A stretch of DNA of 64,000 nucleotides from Actinosynnema pretiosum. GTDB taxonomy: Bacteria; Actinomycetota; Actinomycetes; Mycobacteriales; Pseudonocardiaceae. Shown here one piece after another: positions 8,251-15,660 of the stretch. The stretch lies in assembly GCF_024171695.1 (NCBI RefSeq), contig NZ_JAMTCF010000022.1, positions 1 to 64,000 of the forward strand, read 5' to 3'. Under the pieces are notes generated by a model that worked only from the letters and a program-made list of their open reading frames with translations, ran no database searches and was not told the origin of the DNA. The stretch's first letter is position 1. Each line of letters begins with the position of its first letter. Made by a program: the position numbers and the translations under genes.

Positions 8251-8909
8251 TGGACAGCACCGCCCGGTGGGCCCAAAGGGGGTGATGGGCGCGAAGTCGG
8301 GCGGGCGCCGGGGGCAGGGGGCAGGGGGCCGGGCGGGCACGGGGGCGCTGTCCACCTACACCGGCACGGTGCTGTTCCCGCTGCACGGAGCGAGGCGGGC
8401 ACAGGGCGCTGGGTCGGGGCTGCGCGGGCACGAGGCGCGGTGGGCACGAGGCCAAGCGGGCGCAGGGCTGGCCGGATGGCCGCAGGGGCGAGGCGGTCGG
8501 CAGGGAACTGCGGGCGCACCCCGCGCGACGTCGGGCCCTCGGCCCTCACCGCGCCTGGCGGGAACCCGTCGACCACCGGCTGCGGCGCACGCTTTCCCGC
8601 TTCCGTGCCGCCTCATCGCAGGCGGGTGCCCGTGGTGCGGCTGTCGACCGCGCGGGCGGAGGGCTCCCGCGCGCGGGACAGCGGACGCACTTCCCGCAGT
8701 AGCAACGCCCTACCGCCCTCGACCTACGCGGGCGACGGAGCGAACGCGCGCTCAGCAATGTCGATGGTGCTACCCCCGACCAGCGCGGGGCGGCGGAACG
8801 AACGCGCGTTCAGCAGTGCCGATGGTGGTGCCCCCGATAGGCGCGGGGCGGCGGAACGAACGCGCGCTCGCCGGTGGCGGCCCCCGGCCCGCGCGGGACG
8901 GTCTGCGGT
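8251..8909. other. Gene-free stretch with a G-rich tract and tandem repeats
   Basis: About 660 bp without a convincing gene between the DUF5132-like operon promoter and the 3' end of the TetR gene. Open frames here have no ribosome sites or recognisable domains. It contains a G-rich tract near 8310-8336 with five runs of three to five G, able to form a G-quadruplex, and a 58-bp tandem repeat from 8731. Confidence 0.5.
8731..8897. repeat. 58-bp tandem repeat, nearly three copies
   Basis: Copies start at 8731, 8789 and 8847; the third is truncated and more diverged. The first two match at about 48 of 58 positions. Each carries GAACGCGCG followed by YTC; in copy 2 this is the perfect 12-bp palindrome GAACGCGCGTTC. 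It lies in non-coding DNA downstream of the TetR gene. Confidence 0.7.
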
Positions 8910-9506
8910 TCAGCTGTCCCCGCGCGCGCCCTCGCCGAGCCCGCAGGCGGCCCAGGCCGCCTCGATCATCCGGAACACCTCGTCCACCGCCGCCTCCGGG
9001 TCCGGCGCCTCGCGGGCGAGCGCGGAGGCGTCGACCACGAACCGGGCGATCGCCCGGCACGCCGTGGCGCCCGGCGGCGCGCCGAGGTCGGCGGCGAGGG
9101 CGGTGGCCAGCGAGGTCGCGTGACGGGCGCGCATGCACTCGTCGTAGCCGCGCAGGGCGGGCGAGGAGTCGATCAGGCGCCACAGCGGGGCCGAACCGGC
9201 CCCGGTGCAGTGCCGCACCACCCCGTGGACCTCGCGGCGCAGGGCGAGGACCACCGCCTCGTCACCCCGGTCCGCCACCGCGCCGACGAGGCGCTGCTCG
9301 AAGTCCGCGTCGTGCGCGAAGACCAGGGCTTCCTTGCTGTCGAAGTGCGCGAAGACCGTGGTGACGGCGACGTCCGCCTCGGCCGCGACGTCGCGGATGC
9401 CGACCGCGTCGTAGCCGCGTTCCAGGAAGAGCCGCAGGGCGGTGTCGGCGATCTTCTGGCGGGTCGCGGCCTTCTTGCGCTCGCGACGGCCGGGCGGTGC
9501 GGTCAC
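8910..9506 (-). CDS. TetR-family repressor, probably of the adjacent oxidoreductase
   Basis: A 198-residue TetR regulator. Residues 10-60 form the helix-turn-helix (RQKIADTALRLFLERGYDAV, IRDVAAEADVAVTTVFAHF, followed by SKEALVF), with the usual recognition helix at VAVTTVFAHF. The rest is the variable ligand-binding and dimerisation part, ending FRMIEAAWAACGLGEGARGDS, so the effector cannot be read from sequence. It is divergent from the zinc-free oxidoreductase gene at 9577, with only about 70 bp between the starts. The perfect inverted repeat at 9548-9562 sits in that gap and is the likely operator for autoregulation and control of the oxidoreductase. The start is GTG. Confidence 0.85.
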   Translation of the reverse strand: MTAPPGRRERKKAATRQKIADTALRLFLERGYDAVGIRDVAAEADVAVTTVFAHFDSKEALVFAHDADFEQRLVGAVADRGDEAVVLALRREVHGVVRHCTGAGSAPLWRLIDSSPALRGYDECMRARHATSLATALAADLGAPPGATACRAIARFVVDASALAREAPDPEAAVDEVFRMIEAAWAACGLGEGARGDS

Positions 9507-9539
9507 GGCGGGATGCTACCAAACACAAAAAGCTACCTG

Positions 9540-9569
9540 TTTCAAAACCCTAACCGTTAGGGCTATTGT
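9540..9569 (+). promoter_or_regulatory. Leaderless promoter of the oxidoreductase with embedded operator
   Basis: A -35-like TTTCAA (9540-9545) and -10-like TATTGT (9564-9569) are 18 bp apart, and the ATG follows the -10 by 7 nt with no Shine-Dalgarno, as in leaderless mRNAs. The spacer contains the perfect palindrome CCCTAAC-C-GTTAGGG (9548-9562), well placed for repression by the divergent TetR protein. Confidence 0.6.
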
Positions 9570-9576
9570 CGACGGC

Positions 9577-10458
9577 ATGAAGAAGATCAGCTTCAGCGAG
9601 CACGGCGGACCGGACGTGCTGCGGTTGGTGGACGCCGACGAGCCCCACCCCGGACCGGGGCAGGTGCGGGTGGCCGTGCGGGCGGCGGGGGTGAACCCGT
9701 TCGACTGGCGGGTGCGCGAGGGGCAGTTCCCGGTCGACCTGCCCGCCGGGACCGGGCTCGACGCGGCCGGGGTGGTGGACGAGGTCGGCGCGGGGGTCGA
9801 CGGGGTCGCGGTCGGCGACCGGGTGTTCGGCGAGGGGATCGACACCTGCGCCGAGTTCGCGGTGCTCACGGCGTGGGCCCCGATCCCGGAGGGCCTCTCG
9901 TTCGAGGAGGCGGCCGGGTACCCGTCCGTGGTGGAGACCGCGCTGCGGGTGCTGCGCGAGGTCGGGGCGGAGGCCGGGCAGACGCTGCTGGTCAGCGGCG
10001 CGTCCGGGGGCGTCGGGTCGGCGGTGCTCCAGATCGCGCGCGACCGGGGCGTGCGGGTGATCGGCACGGCGAGCGCGGCGAACCAGGACTACCTGCGCGA
10101 CCTGGGGGCGGTCGCCACGACCTACGGGGACGGCTGGGCGGAGCGGGTGCGGGCGCTGGGACCGGTGGACGCGGCGCTCGACCTGGCGGGGGCCGGGGTG
10201 CTCGCCGACCTGGTCGCGCTGACCGGCGACCCGAGCAAGGTGATCACCATCGCCGACCGGGCCGCGTCCGAGCACGGCGTCCGGTTCTCCGGGGCGGCGC
10301 ACGACGTGCCCGCCGCGCTGGCCACGGCGGTCGAGCTGATCACCAGGGGCGCGCTTCGCATCCCGGTCGAGCGGTCCTACCCGCTCGCCGAGACCGCCCA
10401 GGCGCACGCCGACAGCCAGGCCGGGCACGCGCGCGGCCGTCGGGTGGTCGTGGTCTGA
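9577..10458 (+). CDS. NADP-dependent quinone-oxidoreductase-like MDR protein
   Basis: A 293-residue zinc-independent medium-chain reductase. The GroES-like N-terminus (GGPDVLRLVDADEPHPGPGQ, VRAAGVNPFDW) and AGTGLDAAGVVDEVGAGVDG are typical of quinone oxidoreductases. The Rossmann domain has the nucleotide loop SGASGGVGSAVLQIARDRG around residue 150. No catalytic zinc ligands are present, consistent with NADPH-dependent reduction of quinones or enones. The ATG at 9577 is chosen because it begins the conserved MKKISFSEHGG start and lies just after a -10. It is divergent from the TetR gene and probably derepressed by an electrophile or drug that the TetR protein senses; that part is inference. 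It converges with the HMA_2 gene, whose stop lies 12 nt away. Confidence 0.85.
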   Translation: MKKISFSEHGGPDVLRLVDADEPHPGPGQVRVAVRAAGVNPFDWRVREGQFPVDLPAGTGLDAAGVVDEVGAGVDGVAVGDRVFGEGIDTCAEFAVLTAWAPIPEGLSFEEAAGYPSVVETALRVLREVGAEAGQTLLVSGASGGVGSAVLQIARDRGVRVIGTASAANQDYLRDLGAVATTYGDGWAERVRALGPVDAALDLAGAGVLADLVALTGDPSKVITIADRAASEHGVRFSGAAHDVPAALATAVELITRGALRIPVERSYPLAETAQAHADSQAGHARGRRVVVV

Positions 10459-10490
10459 GCCGCGACGGCTCACCGGTGCCGGGGCACCCG
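10457..10490. terminator. Weak hairpins at convergent stops
   Basis: A 5-bp hairpin (GAGCC-GCGAC-GGCTC, 10457-10471) overlaps both stop codons, and a second imperfect inverted repeat (CCGGTGCC/GGCACCCGG) follows. They may terminate the two convergent genes. Confidence 0.35.
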
Positions 10491-11150
10491 GCGGTGCAGC
10501 GGTCGCGCCTGCGCGGGGACGGGGGCGTGCGCGTGCGGGGCGGGGTCGCGGTCGAGGCGCCGCCCGGCCGGTGGGGTGGGCGGGTCGAACCGGAGCACCG
10601 CGCCCGCCGCAGCGGTGGAGAACGAGCGCGACCCGTCGACGTCGGCGGGGCGCTCGCGCCGGGGTCGGGGGCGCCGCGAAGGGGGGCGCTGAGGTCGGGC
10701 GCGCTGGGCGGGCGGGTCGGCCCGACCCGGCGGGCGTGGCCGCGCACCGGCGACCAGCAGGGCGGCGGCCCCGCCCGCGACGAGCAGCAGCGGCGCCCCG
10801 AGCGCGACGCGGCCCGCGAGCCCGCGCACGACGGCCGACGAGATCCCGGTGGCCACCCCGAGCAGCACGACCGGGTGCGGTCGGACCGCAGGCCTGGCGG
10901 CAGGAGGGGCGGTGGCCAGCGCGTCCCGCAGGGCGGCGCCGATCTCGGTGACGCCCAGCGACCGGCGGTGCAGCACGAGCACCCGACCGGTGACCGGGTT
11001 CGCCCGGACGTGGGTGATGCCGGGCAGGCGCGGCAGCGCGGTCTCCAGCACGAACGCGGTACGCGGGTTCCCGCGCACCTGCGGGACGTGCCAGCGCTGG
11101 CGACCTGGGACGACCGAGCCGACCCGGACCCCGGCGAGGGCGTAGGGCAT
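10470..11150 (-). CDS. Stand-alone HMA_2-like protein, truncated paralogue of the ABC exporter N-terminus
   Basis: A 226-residue protein. Its first 80 residues match the N-terminus of the ABC exporter at 5542-7800: I count 55 identities over 74 aligned positions, including the block SVVPGRQRW-VP-VRGNPR. The similarity continues into the first hydrophobic segment (LLGVATGISSAVVRGLAG against LVGLLTGVSSAVLRRAWR). A second hydrophobic stretch follows, then about 110 residues of Arg/Pro-rich sequence with no ABC transporter features. This suggests that an ancestral exporter or P-type pump gene lost everything after the first helix. The upstream region is homologous to that of the DUF5132-like gene, and GGGGAG precedes the ATG, so it is probably still expressed with that operon. 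It may act as a soluble or tethered partner, or be a decaying copy. Confidence 0.7.
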   Translation of the reverse strand: MPYALAGVRVGSVVPGRQRWHVPQVRGNPRTAFVLETALPRLPGITHVRANPVTGRVLVLHRRSLGVTEIGAALRDALATAPPAARPAVRPHPVVLLGVATGISSAVVRGLAGRVALGAPLLLVAGGAAALLVAGARPRPPGRADPPAQRARPQRPPSRRPRPRRERPADVDGSRSFSTAAAGAVLRFDPPTPPAGRRLDRDPAPHAHAPVPAQARPLHRRVPRHR

Positions 11151-11270
11151 GGCGCTCCCCGATTCCCCGAGCGGTGGACGCGCTGGGGCGCGCGTCTCCT
11201 GTGCGCCGACGTTAGCGGAGCGAACGGGAACCCTCCCCCGGAGCTCCGGGGGTTTCACGCTTTCCGGCGA
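11151..11270 (-). promoter_or_regulatory. Upstream region of the HMA_2 gene (duplicate of the 8134-8250 region)
   Basis: The region holds CCGGAAAGCGTGAAACCCCC, then about 50 nt later a -10-like TAACGT (near 11208-11213), then GGGGAG. Order and spacing match the region upstream of the DUF5132-like operon. Confidence 0.5.
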
Positions 11271-11286
11271 GCCCGCGCCGGGACGG

Positions 11287-11712
11287 TCACGGACCGGGAG
11301 CGACCTCGTCCCGGCGGGCGAACGCGCGCGCCCCGAACGCGACCAGCGCGCTGCACACCGCCGCGCCGACGAACGCCAGCACCGACCCGATCACGAACAG
11401 CCCGTCGTCGGAGATGATCGCCGCCGAGACGGTGAACCCGAGGGTGAACCCGACCGTCGTGCCCGCCGCCGCGAACCACGGCCGCACCCCGCGCAGCACC
11501 ACGGCCCCGACCAGCACCACGAGCAGGCACACCGCGCACCCGACGCCCTGCCACACCTGGTACGGCCCCGTGAGGGTGAGCCCGTCGGGCGACAGGTCGC
11601 GCTCGGTGTCCCAGCCGAACCACGCGAACCAGCTCAGCGCGGACAGGACCGCGACCACCAGCGCGCCCACGAGCTGGGAGCCGGTCCGGTCGTGATCCGG
11701 GTTAGTCGTCAC
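11287..11712 (-). CDS. Four-helix membrane protein of unknown function
   Basis: A 141-residue protein with four clear hydrophobic segments: LVGALVVAVLSALSWFAWFGW, GVGCAVCLLVVLVGAVVL, AAGTTVGFTLGFTVSAAI, and FVIGSVLAFVGAAVCSALVAF. It ends in a short basic tail (GARAFARRDEVAPGP). I do not recognise the family. The GTG at 11712 is preferred over an ATG 102 nt upstream because a -10-like TAGCGT lies 7 nt before it with no Shine-Dalgarno, the leaderless arrangement seen elsewhere in the window. It sits between the HMA_2 gene and the CPBP protease gene, all on the minus strand, but gaps of more than 100 bp suggest separate transcription. Confidence 0.65.
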   Translation of the reverse strand: MTTNPDHDRTGSQLVGALVVAVLSALSWFAWFGWDTERDLSPDGLTLTGPYQVWQGVGCAVCLLVVLVGAVVLRGVRPWFAAAGTTVGFTLGFTVSAAIISDDGLFVIGSVLAFVGAAVCSALVAFGARAFARRDEVAPGP

Positions 11713-11826
11713 GATCTTGACGCTACCCCGGTTCTCGCGGAGGGGGTCACGGAAGCAGTCCACCGCAACAACAACCCCATCACGGTCCGCCTCGGGCACG
11801 TCCGGCGTGGACACCTCGGCCCGCGC

Positions 11827-12549
11827 TCACCCGAGCAGGACGGCCGCCGCGACGACGCCGAGCCCGTTGTTCACCGCGTGCACGAGCACGCTCGGCCAGA
11901 TCGACCCGGTCCTGCGGAGCAGGACCGCGCTGAGCACGCCGACCAGGAACGCCACCGGCAGGATCACGTTGATCCCGTGCGCGAGCGCGAAGACCGCCGA
12001 GCTGAGCGGCACCCCGGCCCACCAGCCGTACCGGCCCAGCGCATTCGCGACCACACCTCGGAACAGCAGCTCCTCGCCCAGCGGTGTCAGCAGCGCGCCC
12101 GCGAGCAGGGAGACCACGAAGGACAGCGCGCCCGCGCCCGCCGCGGCCTGGTAGCCGCCCTGCGGGTTGTCGTTCGCGACGAGCACGGTGTAGGCGGCGA
12201 CCACGGCGGCGTTCGCGAAGTAGGCGAGCACCCCGAACCCGGCCCCGACCGCGAGCTGCCCGCCGGACGCGCGCCGGAACCCGAACACGTCCAGCCGCCT
12301 GATCCGCACCAGCGCGGCGAGCGCGAACGCCCCGATCCCGGCCCCGCCGGACACCAGCAACCCGGCGTGCCCGGCCGCCGCGCCGTCGGCCGGGAGGGAC
12401 AGCAGCCAGAGCGTCCCCGGCACCAGCAGCGCCACGTACGCGACCAGCCCCACGACCAGCTCCAGCGGCCCCGGCCCGACCGGCTTCCCGTCCGGCAGCC
12501 CGACCGGCCGCCCGGCGACCCGCTCCTGCTCGACCACGTTCTTGGTCAT
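11827..12549 (-). CDS. CPBP-family intramembrane metalloprotease
   Basis: A 240-residue membrane protein of the CPBP/Abi family (CAAX protease and bacteriocin-processing). Conserved motif 1 is GEELLFRGVVANALGR, with the paired glutamates and arginine. Motif 2 holds the catalytic His in FALAHGINVILP, and motif 3 is SVLVHAVNNGLG. About seven to eight hydrophobic helices surround them, so catalysis should occur in the membrane. The ATG at 12549 has GGGGAG just upstream. It is divergent from a TetR gene across an intergenic region packed with inverted repeats, so it is very likely repressed by that TetR protein. Substrates of bacterial CPBP proteins are mostly unknown; processing of a prenylated protein or secreted peptide is possible. 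Confidence 0.85.
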   Translation of the reverse strand: MTKNVVEQERVAGRPVGLPDGKPVGPGPLELVVGLVAYVALLVPGTLWLLSLPADGAAAGHAGLLVSGGAGIGAFALAALVRIRRLDVFGFRRASGGQLAVGAGFGVLAYFANAAVVAAYTVLVANDNPQGGYQAAAGAGALSFVVSLLAGALLTPLGEELLFRGVVANALGRYGWWAGVPLSSAVFALAHGINVILPVAFLVGVLSAVLLRRTGSIWPSVLVHAVNNGLGVVAAAVLLG

Positions 12550-12604
12550 CGCTCCCCTGCTCCCCCCTCGACGCCCGCCCTCCGGCGGGACCCTGGCGGC
12601 ACGC

Positions 12605-12616
12605 TGTACCGGTACA
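12605..12616. promoter_or_regulatory. Palindromic operator TGTACCGGTACA
   Basis: A perfect 12-bp palindrome between the CPBP protease and TetR genes. It shares the half-site GTACCGG with the inverted repeat at 12618-12654. Confidence 0.6.
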
Positions 12617-12617
12617 C

Positions 12618-12654
12618 CGTACCGGCACGGCGTGCGGCACACTGTGCCGGTACG
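12618..12654. promoter_or_regulatory. Second inverted repeat, overlapping the tetR promoter
   Basis: Perfect 11-bp arms (CGTACCGGCAC at 12618-12628 and its complement at 12644-12654) with a 15-nt spacer. The right arm overlaps a -10-like TACGAT (12651-12656) that ends 6 nt before the tetR ATG, so binding here would block a leaderless promoter. Confidence 0.6.
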
Positions 12655-12662
12655 ATTTGGGC

Positions 12663-13247
12663 ATGTCGACGCGGGAGAGAATCACCGAAGCCGCACTGAG
12701 GTTGGCCCTGGTGGACGGCCTGGGCGGGTTGAGCGTGCGGGCCGTGGCGCGGGAGGCGGGGGTGGGGGCGACGACGCTGCGCCACTACTTCCCGACCCAG
12801 GCCGAGCTGTACCGCGTGATCGCCGCGCGGTACGTGAACGCGCAGCTCTCGGACCTGGGGATCGCGGACGCGGACCGCGACCCGGTGCAGCGCCTGCACG
12901 AGTGCCTGGTCCAGTTCCTGGCGCCCGCCGACCAGCCGGACCAGCGGTTGTCGCTGGAGAGCTGGTTCGAGCTGCACCGCACCGCGCTCGCCCCGGACGC
13001 GCTGCCGACCGGGCGCGAGACCCTGGTGAACGGGCACCACAGCTCGGCGGACGTGCTGACCCGCTGGCTGACCACCCTGGCCGAGCAGGGCCACCTGGCG
13101 GCCGAGGGCGTGGCGGGGCACGCCGGGACGGCGCTGGCGCTGATCAGCGGCCTGCACCTGACGATGCTGATCGACCCGGAGCGCTTCGACCACGCCTCGG
13201 CGGTGCGCTCGCTGCTCTGGTTCGCGCGCGGCGCGATCACCGGCTAG
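12663..13247 (+). CDS. TetR-family regulator divergent from CPBP protease
   Basis: A 194-residue TetR protein. The DNA-binding domain covers residues 1-50 (TRERITEAALRLALVDGLGG, LSVRAVAREAGVGATTLRHYF, then TQAELY). The C-terminal domain is helical (LHECLVQFLAPADQPDQRLS, LISGLHLTMLIDP) and resembles TetR_C domains of unknown ligand. The ATG at 12663 is used; it follows a -10-like TACGAT by 6 nt with no ribosome site, so the mRNA is probably leaderless. The intergenic palindromes are the likely operators, giving autoregulation and control of the protease gene. The recognition sequence would be built on GTACCGG. Confidence 0.85.
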   Translation: MSTRERITEAALRLALVDGLGGLSVRAVAREAGVGATTLRHYFPTQAELYRVIAARYVNAQLSDLGIADADRDPVQRLHECLVQFLAPADQPDQRLSLESWFELHRTALAPDALPTGRETLVNGHHSSADVLTRWLTTLAEQGHLAAEGVAGHAGTALALISGLHLTMLIDPERFDHASAVRSLLWFARGAITG

Positions 13248-13294
13248 CGGCACCCGCGACGGGTCCGGACCGGGTCGCAGACGGCCGGGACCCC

Positions 13295-13330
13295 GGACCG
13301 CCCACCTCCGCTGCGGGCGGTGGGCGGTCC
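13295..13330. terminator. Hairpin between convergent genes
   Basis: A perfect 12-bp inverted repeat (GGACCGCCCACC and complement; arms 13295-13306 and 13319-13330, 12-nt loop) between the TetR stop (13247) and the stop of the small membrane protein (13341). Confidence 0.75.
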
Positions 13331-13340
13331 GATCACGGCG

Positions 13341-13694
13341 TCAGCGCCGCTCCTCCCGGTCGGTCACCGGCCGGTCCACGTCGGAGCGCTGCGGCGGGAC
13401 GACCCCGTCCGCGCCCTCGACCAGCTCCTTCGCCCGCCGCAGCGCGGCCCGCAGCTCGGCGCGGGAGACCCGGCCGTCGACCGGCCTGGCCAGCAGCTCG
13501 ATGCCGTCACCGCGCGCGGTGGGCCGGTTGCGGATCTCCACCCGGTCGCCCAGCGCGCCCAGCGGGCCCGGCCAGGCGGCGGGCACCCGGTCGCACTCCA
13601 CCGTCACCACCAGCCACCGCTCGGCGCCCGCGCGGCGACCGCGCCACGCCAGCGCGACGACCACCCCGGCCAGCAGCACCGCCACGGCCCTCAT
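13341..13694 (-). CDS. Small single-pass membrane protein
   Basis: A 117-residue protein with an N-terminal membrane segment (MRAVAVLLAGVVVALAW) followed by basic residues, so a signal anchor with the rest probably cytoplasmic. The remainder is about 90 residues of strand- and helix-forming sequence (ERWLVVTVECDRVPAAWPG, VEIRNRPTARGDGIELLARP, RAELRAALRRAKELVEG). I do not recognise the family. The alternation of short strands and a terminal amphipathic helix resembles membrane-anchored proteins that accompany general stress genes. It lies about 85 bp after the YflT-like gene on the same strand and could be co-transcribed with it. Confidence 0.6.
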   Translation of the reverse strand: MRAVAVLLAGVVVALAWRGRRAGAERWLVVTVECDRVPAAWPGPLGALGDRVEIRNRPTARGDGIELLARPVDGRVSRAELRAALRRAKELVEGADGVVPPQRSDVDRPVTDREERR

Positions 13695-13779
13695 CCGCCG
13701 CCTCCTCCCGTGGGATGGCCAGCGGGTAGCCCGCGCTCCGCAGGTCAACCGCCCGGCCGGGGTTTTCCACGCGCACGGC

Positions 13780-14406
13780 TCACACCGGGTCGTGCCCGTC
13801 CGGGTCGGCGGTCACCCGACCGCGCTTGGGCGGGTGCATGAGCGGGGTGTCCTGCGCGTGGACGGGCAGGTCCTCCTGGCGGATGCGGATGGTGGCGGAC
13901 GGGGTGGAGGTCTCCACCCTGCGGACCGGCGCGTCCGGCGAGTCGAGCAGCTGGGCGGCCCTGGGGGCGAACTCGGCGTCGGTCAGCACGTCGTAGCTGT
14001 CCGCGCGCATTCGGACCACGGGCGTGCCGCCGGGCCCCCGGACGATGTGCGCGATCAGCCCGAGCACCCCGGCCAGCAGCCCGCCGCACAGCGCCCCGTA
14101 GCCGATGAGCAGCGGCGTCGACACGATCGGGTCGACCCAGCCGAACGCGCTGAAGAACCACCCGAGCGGCGCGCCGATCACCGCGCCGAACCCGGCCGAC
14201 GTCGCCGCGACGCCCAGCGAGCTCGGACCGGCCGCGATCTGCTCGAAGCTGTGCAGCCCCCGGCCGACGATGGTGGCCCGGTCGACCGGGAAGTGCCGGT
14301 CCGACAGCAGCTCGACGGCGCGCTCGGCCTCGGCGTACCGGTCGTAGGTGCCCACCGCGGTCTGCGGCCGGTCGGGGTCGGTCGGCTGGTGCTGCGCTCT
14401 GCTCAC
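13780..14406 (-). CDS. General stress protein with YflT-like domain
   Basis: A 208-residue protein. Residues 20-60 (VGTYDRYAEAERAVELLSDR, FPVDRATIVGRGLHSFEQI) match the start of the YflT/general stress protein 17M-like domain, a ferredoxin-like fold. Two Gly-rich hydrophobic segments follow (AGFGAVIGAPLGWFFSAFGWV, LLIGYGALCGGLLAGVLGLIA), a common insertion in actinobacterial members. A second alpha/beta segment with VRMRADSYDVLTD completes the domain. The C-terminus is a charged tail. The GTG at 14406 has AGGAG 9 nt upstream and is preferred over a TTG three codons earlier. Such proteins are induced by heat, osmotic or oxidative stress; the biochemical role is unknown. Confidence 0.75.
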   Translation of the reverse strand: MSRAQHQPTDPDRPQTAVGTYDRYAEAERAVELLSDRHFPVDRATIVGRGLHSFEQIAAGPSSLGVAATSAGFGAVIGAPLGWFFSAFGWVDPIVSTPLLIGYGALCGGLLAGVLGLIAHIVRGPGGTPVVRMRADSYDVLTDAEFAPRAAQLLDSPDAPVRRVETSTPSATIRIRQEDLPVHAQDTPLMHPPKRGRVTADPDGHDPV

Positions 14407-14539
14407 AGCGGTCAACTCCTCGCTCGTTCCGGTGGCGCTCCCTCAACGCCCCAGGATGCCCGACCGGCGCTCCGGCGAACCGCAAGCAATCACACACCGC
14501 TGGCACCGGCCCCACCGCCGGGCCGTCGCGCGGGCGGGG

Positions 14540-15544
14540 TCAGAAGTGCGCCAGCACCGACTCCCGGGAGACCTCGGCCAGCGTCGCGGGCGACCAGCGG
14601 GGGTCGCGGTCCTTGTCCACGATCTGCGCGCGGATGCCCTCCACCAGGTCGTGGTCGCGCAGGCAGGCGGAGGAGACCCGCAGGTCCTGGGCGAGCACGG
14701 CGTCCAGGTCGGGCAGCTCGCGGGCCCTGCGCAGCGCCTCCAGGGTGACCTTGAGCGCGGTCGGCGACTTGGTGGTGATCAGCGCGGCGGTGTCGGCGTG
14801 TCCGGCGGCCTCCAGCCGGGCGAGGACCTCCTCCACGGTGTCGGCGGCGAAGCAGTGGTCGACCCAGGGGGCGCGCTCGGCCAGCGCGGAAGGCCCTGGA
14901 TCGGCGGTGTGCCGCGCGACGACCGCCGCGACACCCACGCCCAGGTGCGCGCCGAACTCCAGGTCGTCCACCAGCGCGGGCAGGGCGGTGGAGGGCACGA
15001 AGTGGTCGGCCAGCCCGCAGTGGATCGCGTCGGCTGCGGACAGGTGCGCGGCGGTGAGCGCGGCGAAGGCGCCCAGCTCACCGGGCGCGCGGGAGAGCAG
15101 GTAGGCGCCGCCGACGTCGGGCGCGAGGCCGATGCCGACCTCGGGCATGGCCAGCCGGGTGCGCTCGGTGACCACCCGCACCGAGCCGTGCGCGGACACC
15201 CCGACCCCGCCGCCCATGACGACGCCGTCCATGAGCGCGACGTAGGGCTTGGGGAACGCGCCGATGGTGGCGTTCATGCGGTACTCGTCGGTCCAGAACC
15301 CGATCGACTCGTCGCCGCCCGCGCGGGCGTCGTCGTGCACGGAGCGGATGTCGCCGCCCGCGCAGAGCCCGCGCTCCCCCGCGCCGTCGAGCAGCACGGC
15401 GCGCACCGAGTCGTCACCGGCCCAGGCGGTGAGCGCGGCGTCGATCTCCACGACCATGGCCCGGTTCAGGGCGTTGATCACGCCGGGTCGGTTGAGGGTG
15501 ATCCGGCCGAGCCCGCGCTCCACCCGGATGACCACGTCAGACAC
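14540..15544 (-). CDS. 3-hydroxyisobutyryl-CoA hydrolase
   Basis: A 334-residue crotonase-fold enzyme of the ECH_2 subgroup. The oxyanion-hole motifs are GAGERGLCAGGDIRSVHDDA and MDGVVMGGGVGVSAHG. The catalytic acidic residues are in MPEVGIGLAPDVGGAYLL, the DVGG form typical of 3-hydroxyisobutyryl-CoA hydrolase rather than plain enoyl-CoA hydratase. The long C-terminal extension (TKSPTALKVTLEALRRA, LRDHDLVEGIRAQIVDKD, followed by PRW) is diagnostic for this family. It should release 3-hydroxyisobutyrate from its CoA ester in valine breakdown, in the cytoplasm. The GTG at 15544 has AGGAG 8 nt upstream. No other valine-degradation genes are adjacent, so it probably acts with a pathway encoded elsewhere. 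Confidence 0.85.
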   Translation of the reverse strand: MSDVVIRVERGLGRITLNRPGVINALNRAMVVEIDAALTAWAGDDSVRAVLLDGAGERGLCAGGDIRSVHDDARAGGDESIGFWTDEYRMNATIGAFPKPYVALMDGVVMGGGVGVSAHGSVRVVTERTRLAMPEVGIGLAPDVGGAYLLSRAPGELGAFAALTAAHLSAADAIHCGLADHFVPSTALPALVDDLEFGAHLGVGVAAVVARHTADPGPSALAERAPWVDHCFAADTVEEVLARLEAAGHADTAALITTKSPTALKVTLEALRRARELPDLDAVLAQDLRVSSACLRDHDLVEGIRAQIVDKDRDPRWSPATLAEVSRESVLAHF

Positions 15545-15660
15545 TGACACCACTCCTCGCGCTGCTCCGCCCGGCACCGGCCCATTGTGCGAGCCGGTGC
15601 GGCGGTCGTGCGCGCGGGGGTCTGGTGCCCGAGGAGCGCGCGCTCGACCGGTCAGGGCGC

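Noticed and set aside
8731..8897. CRISPR array
   Set aside because: The repeats are directly adjacent with no unique spacers and no cas genes are present.
15600..15660. Small gene between the hydrolase and STAS genes
   Set aside because: Too short, no ribosome site and no consistent frame.
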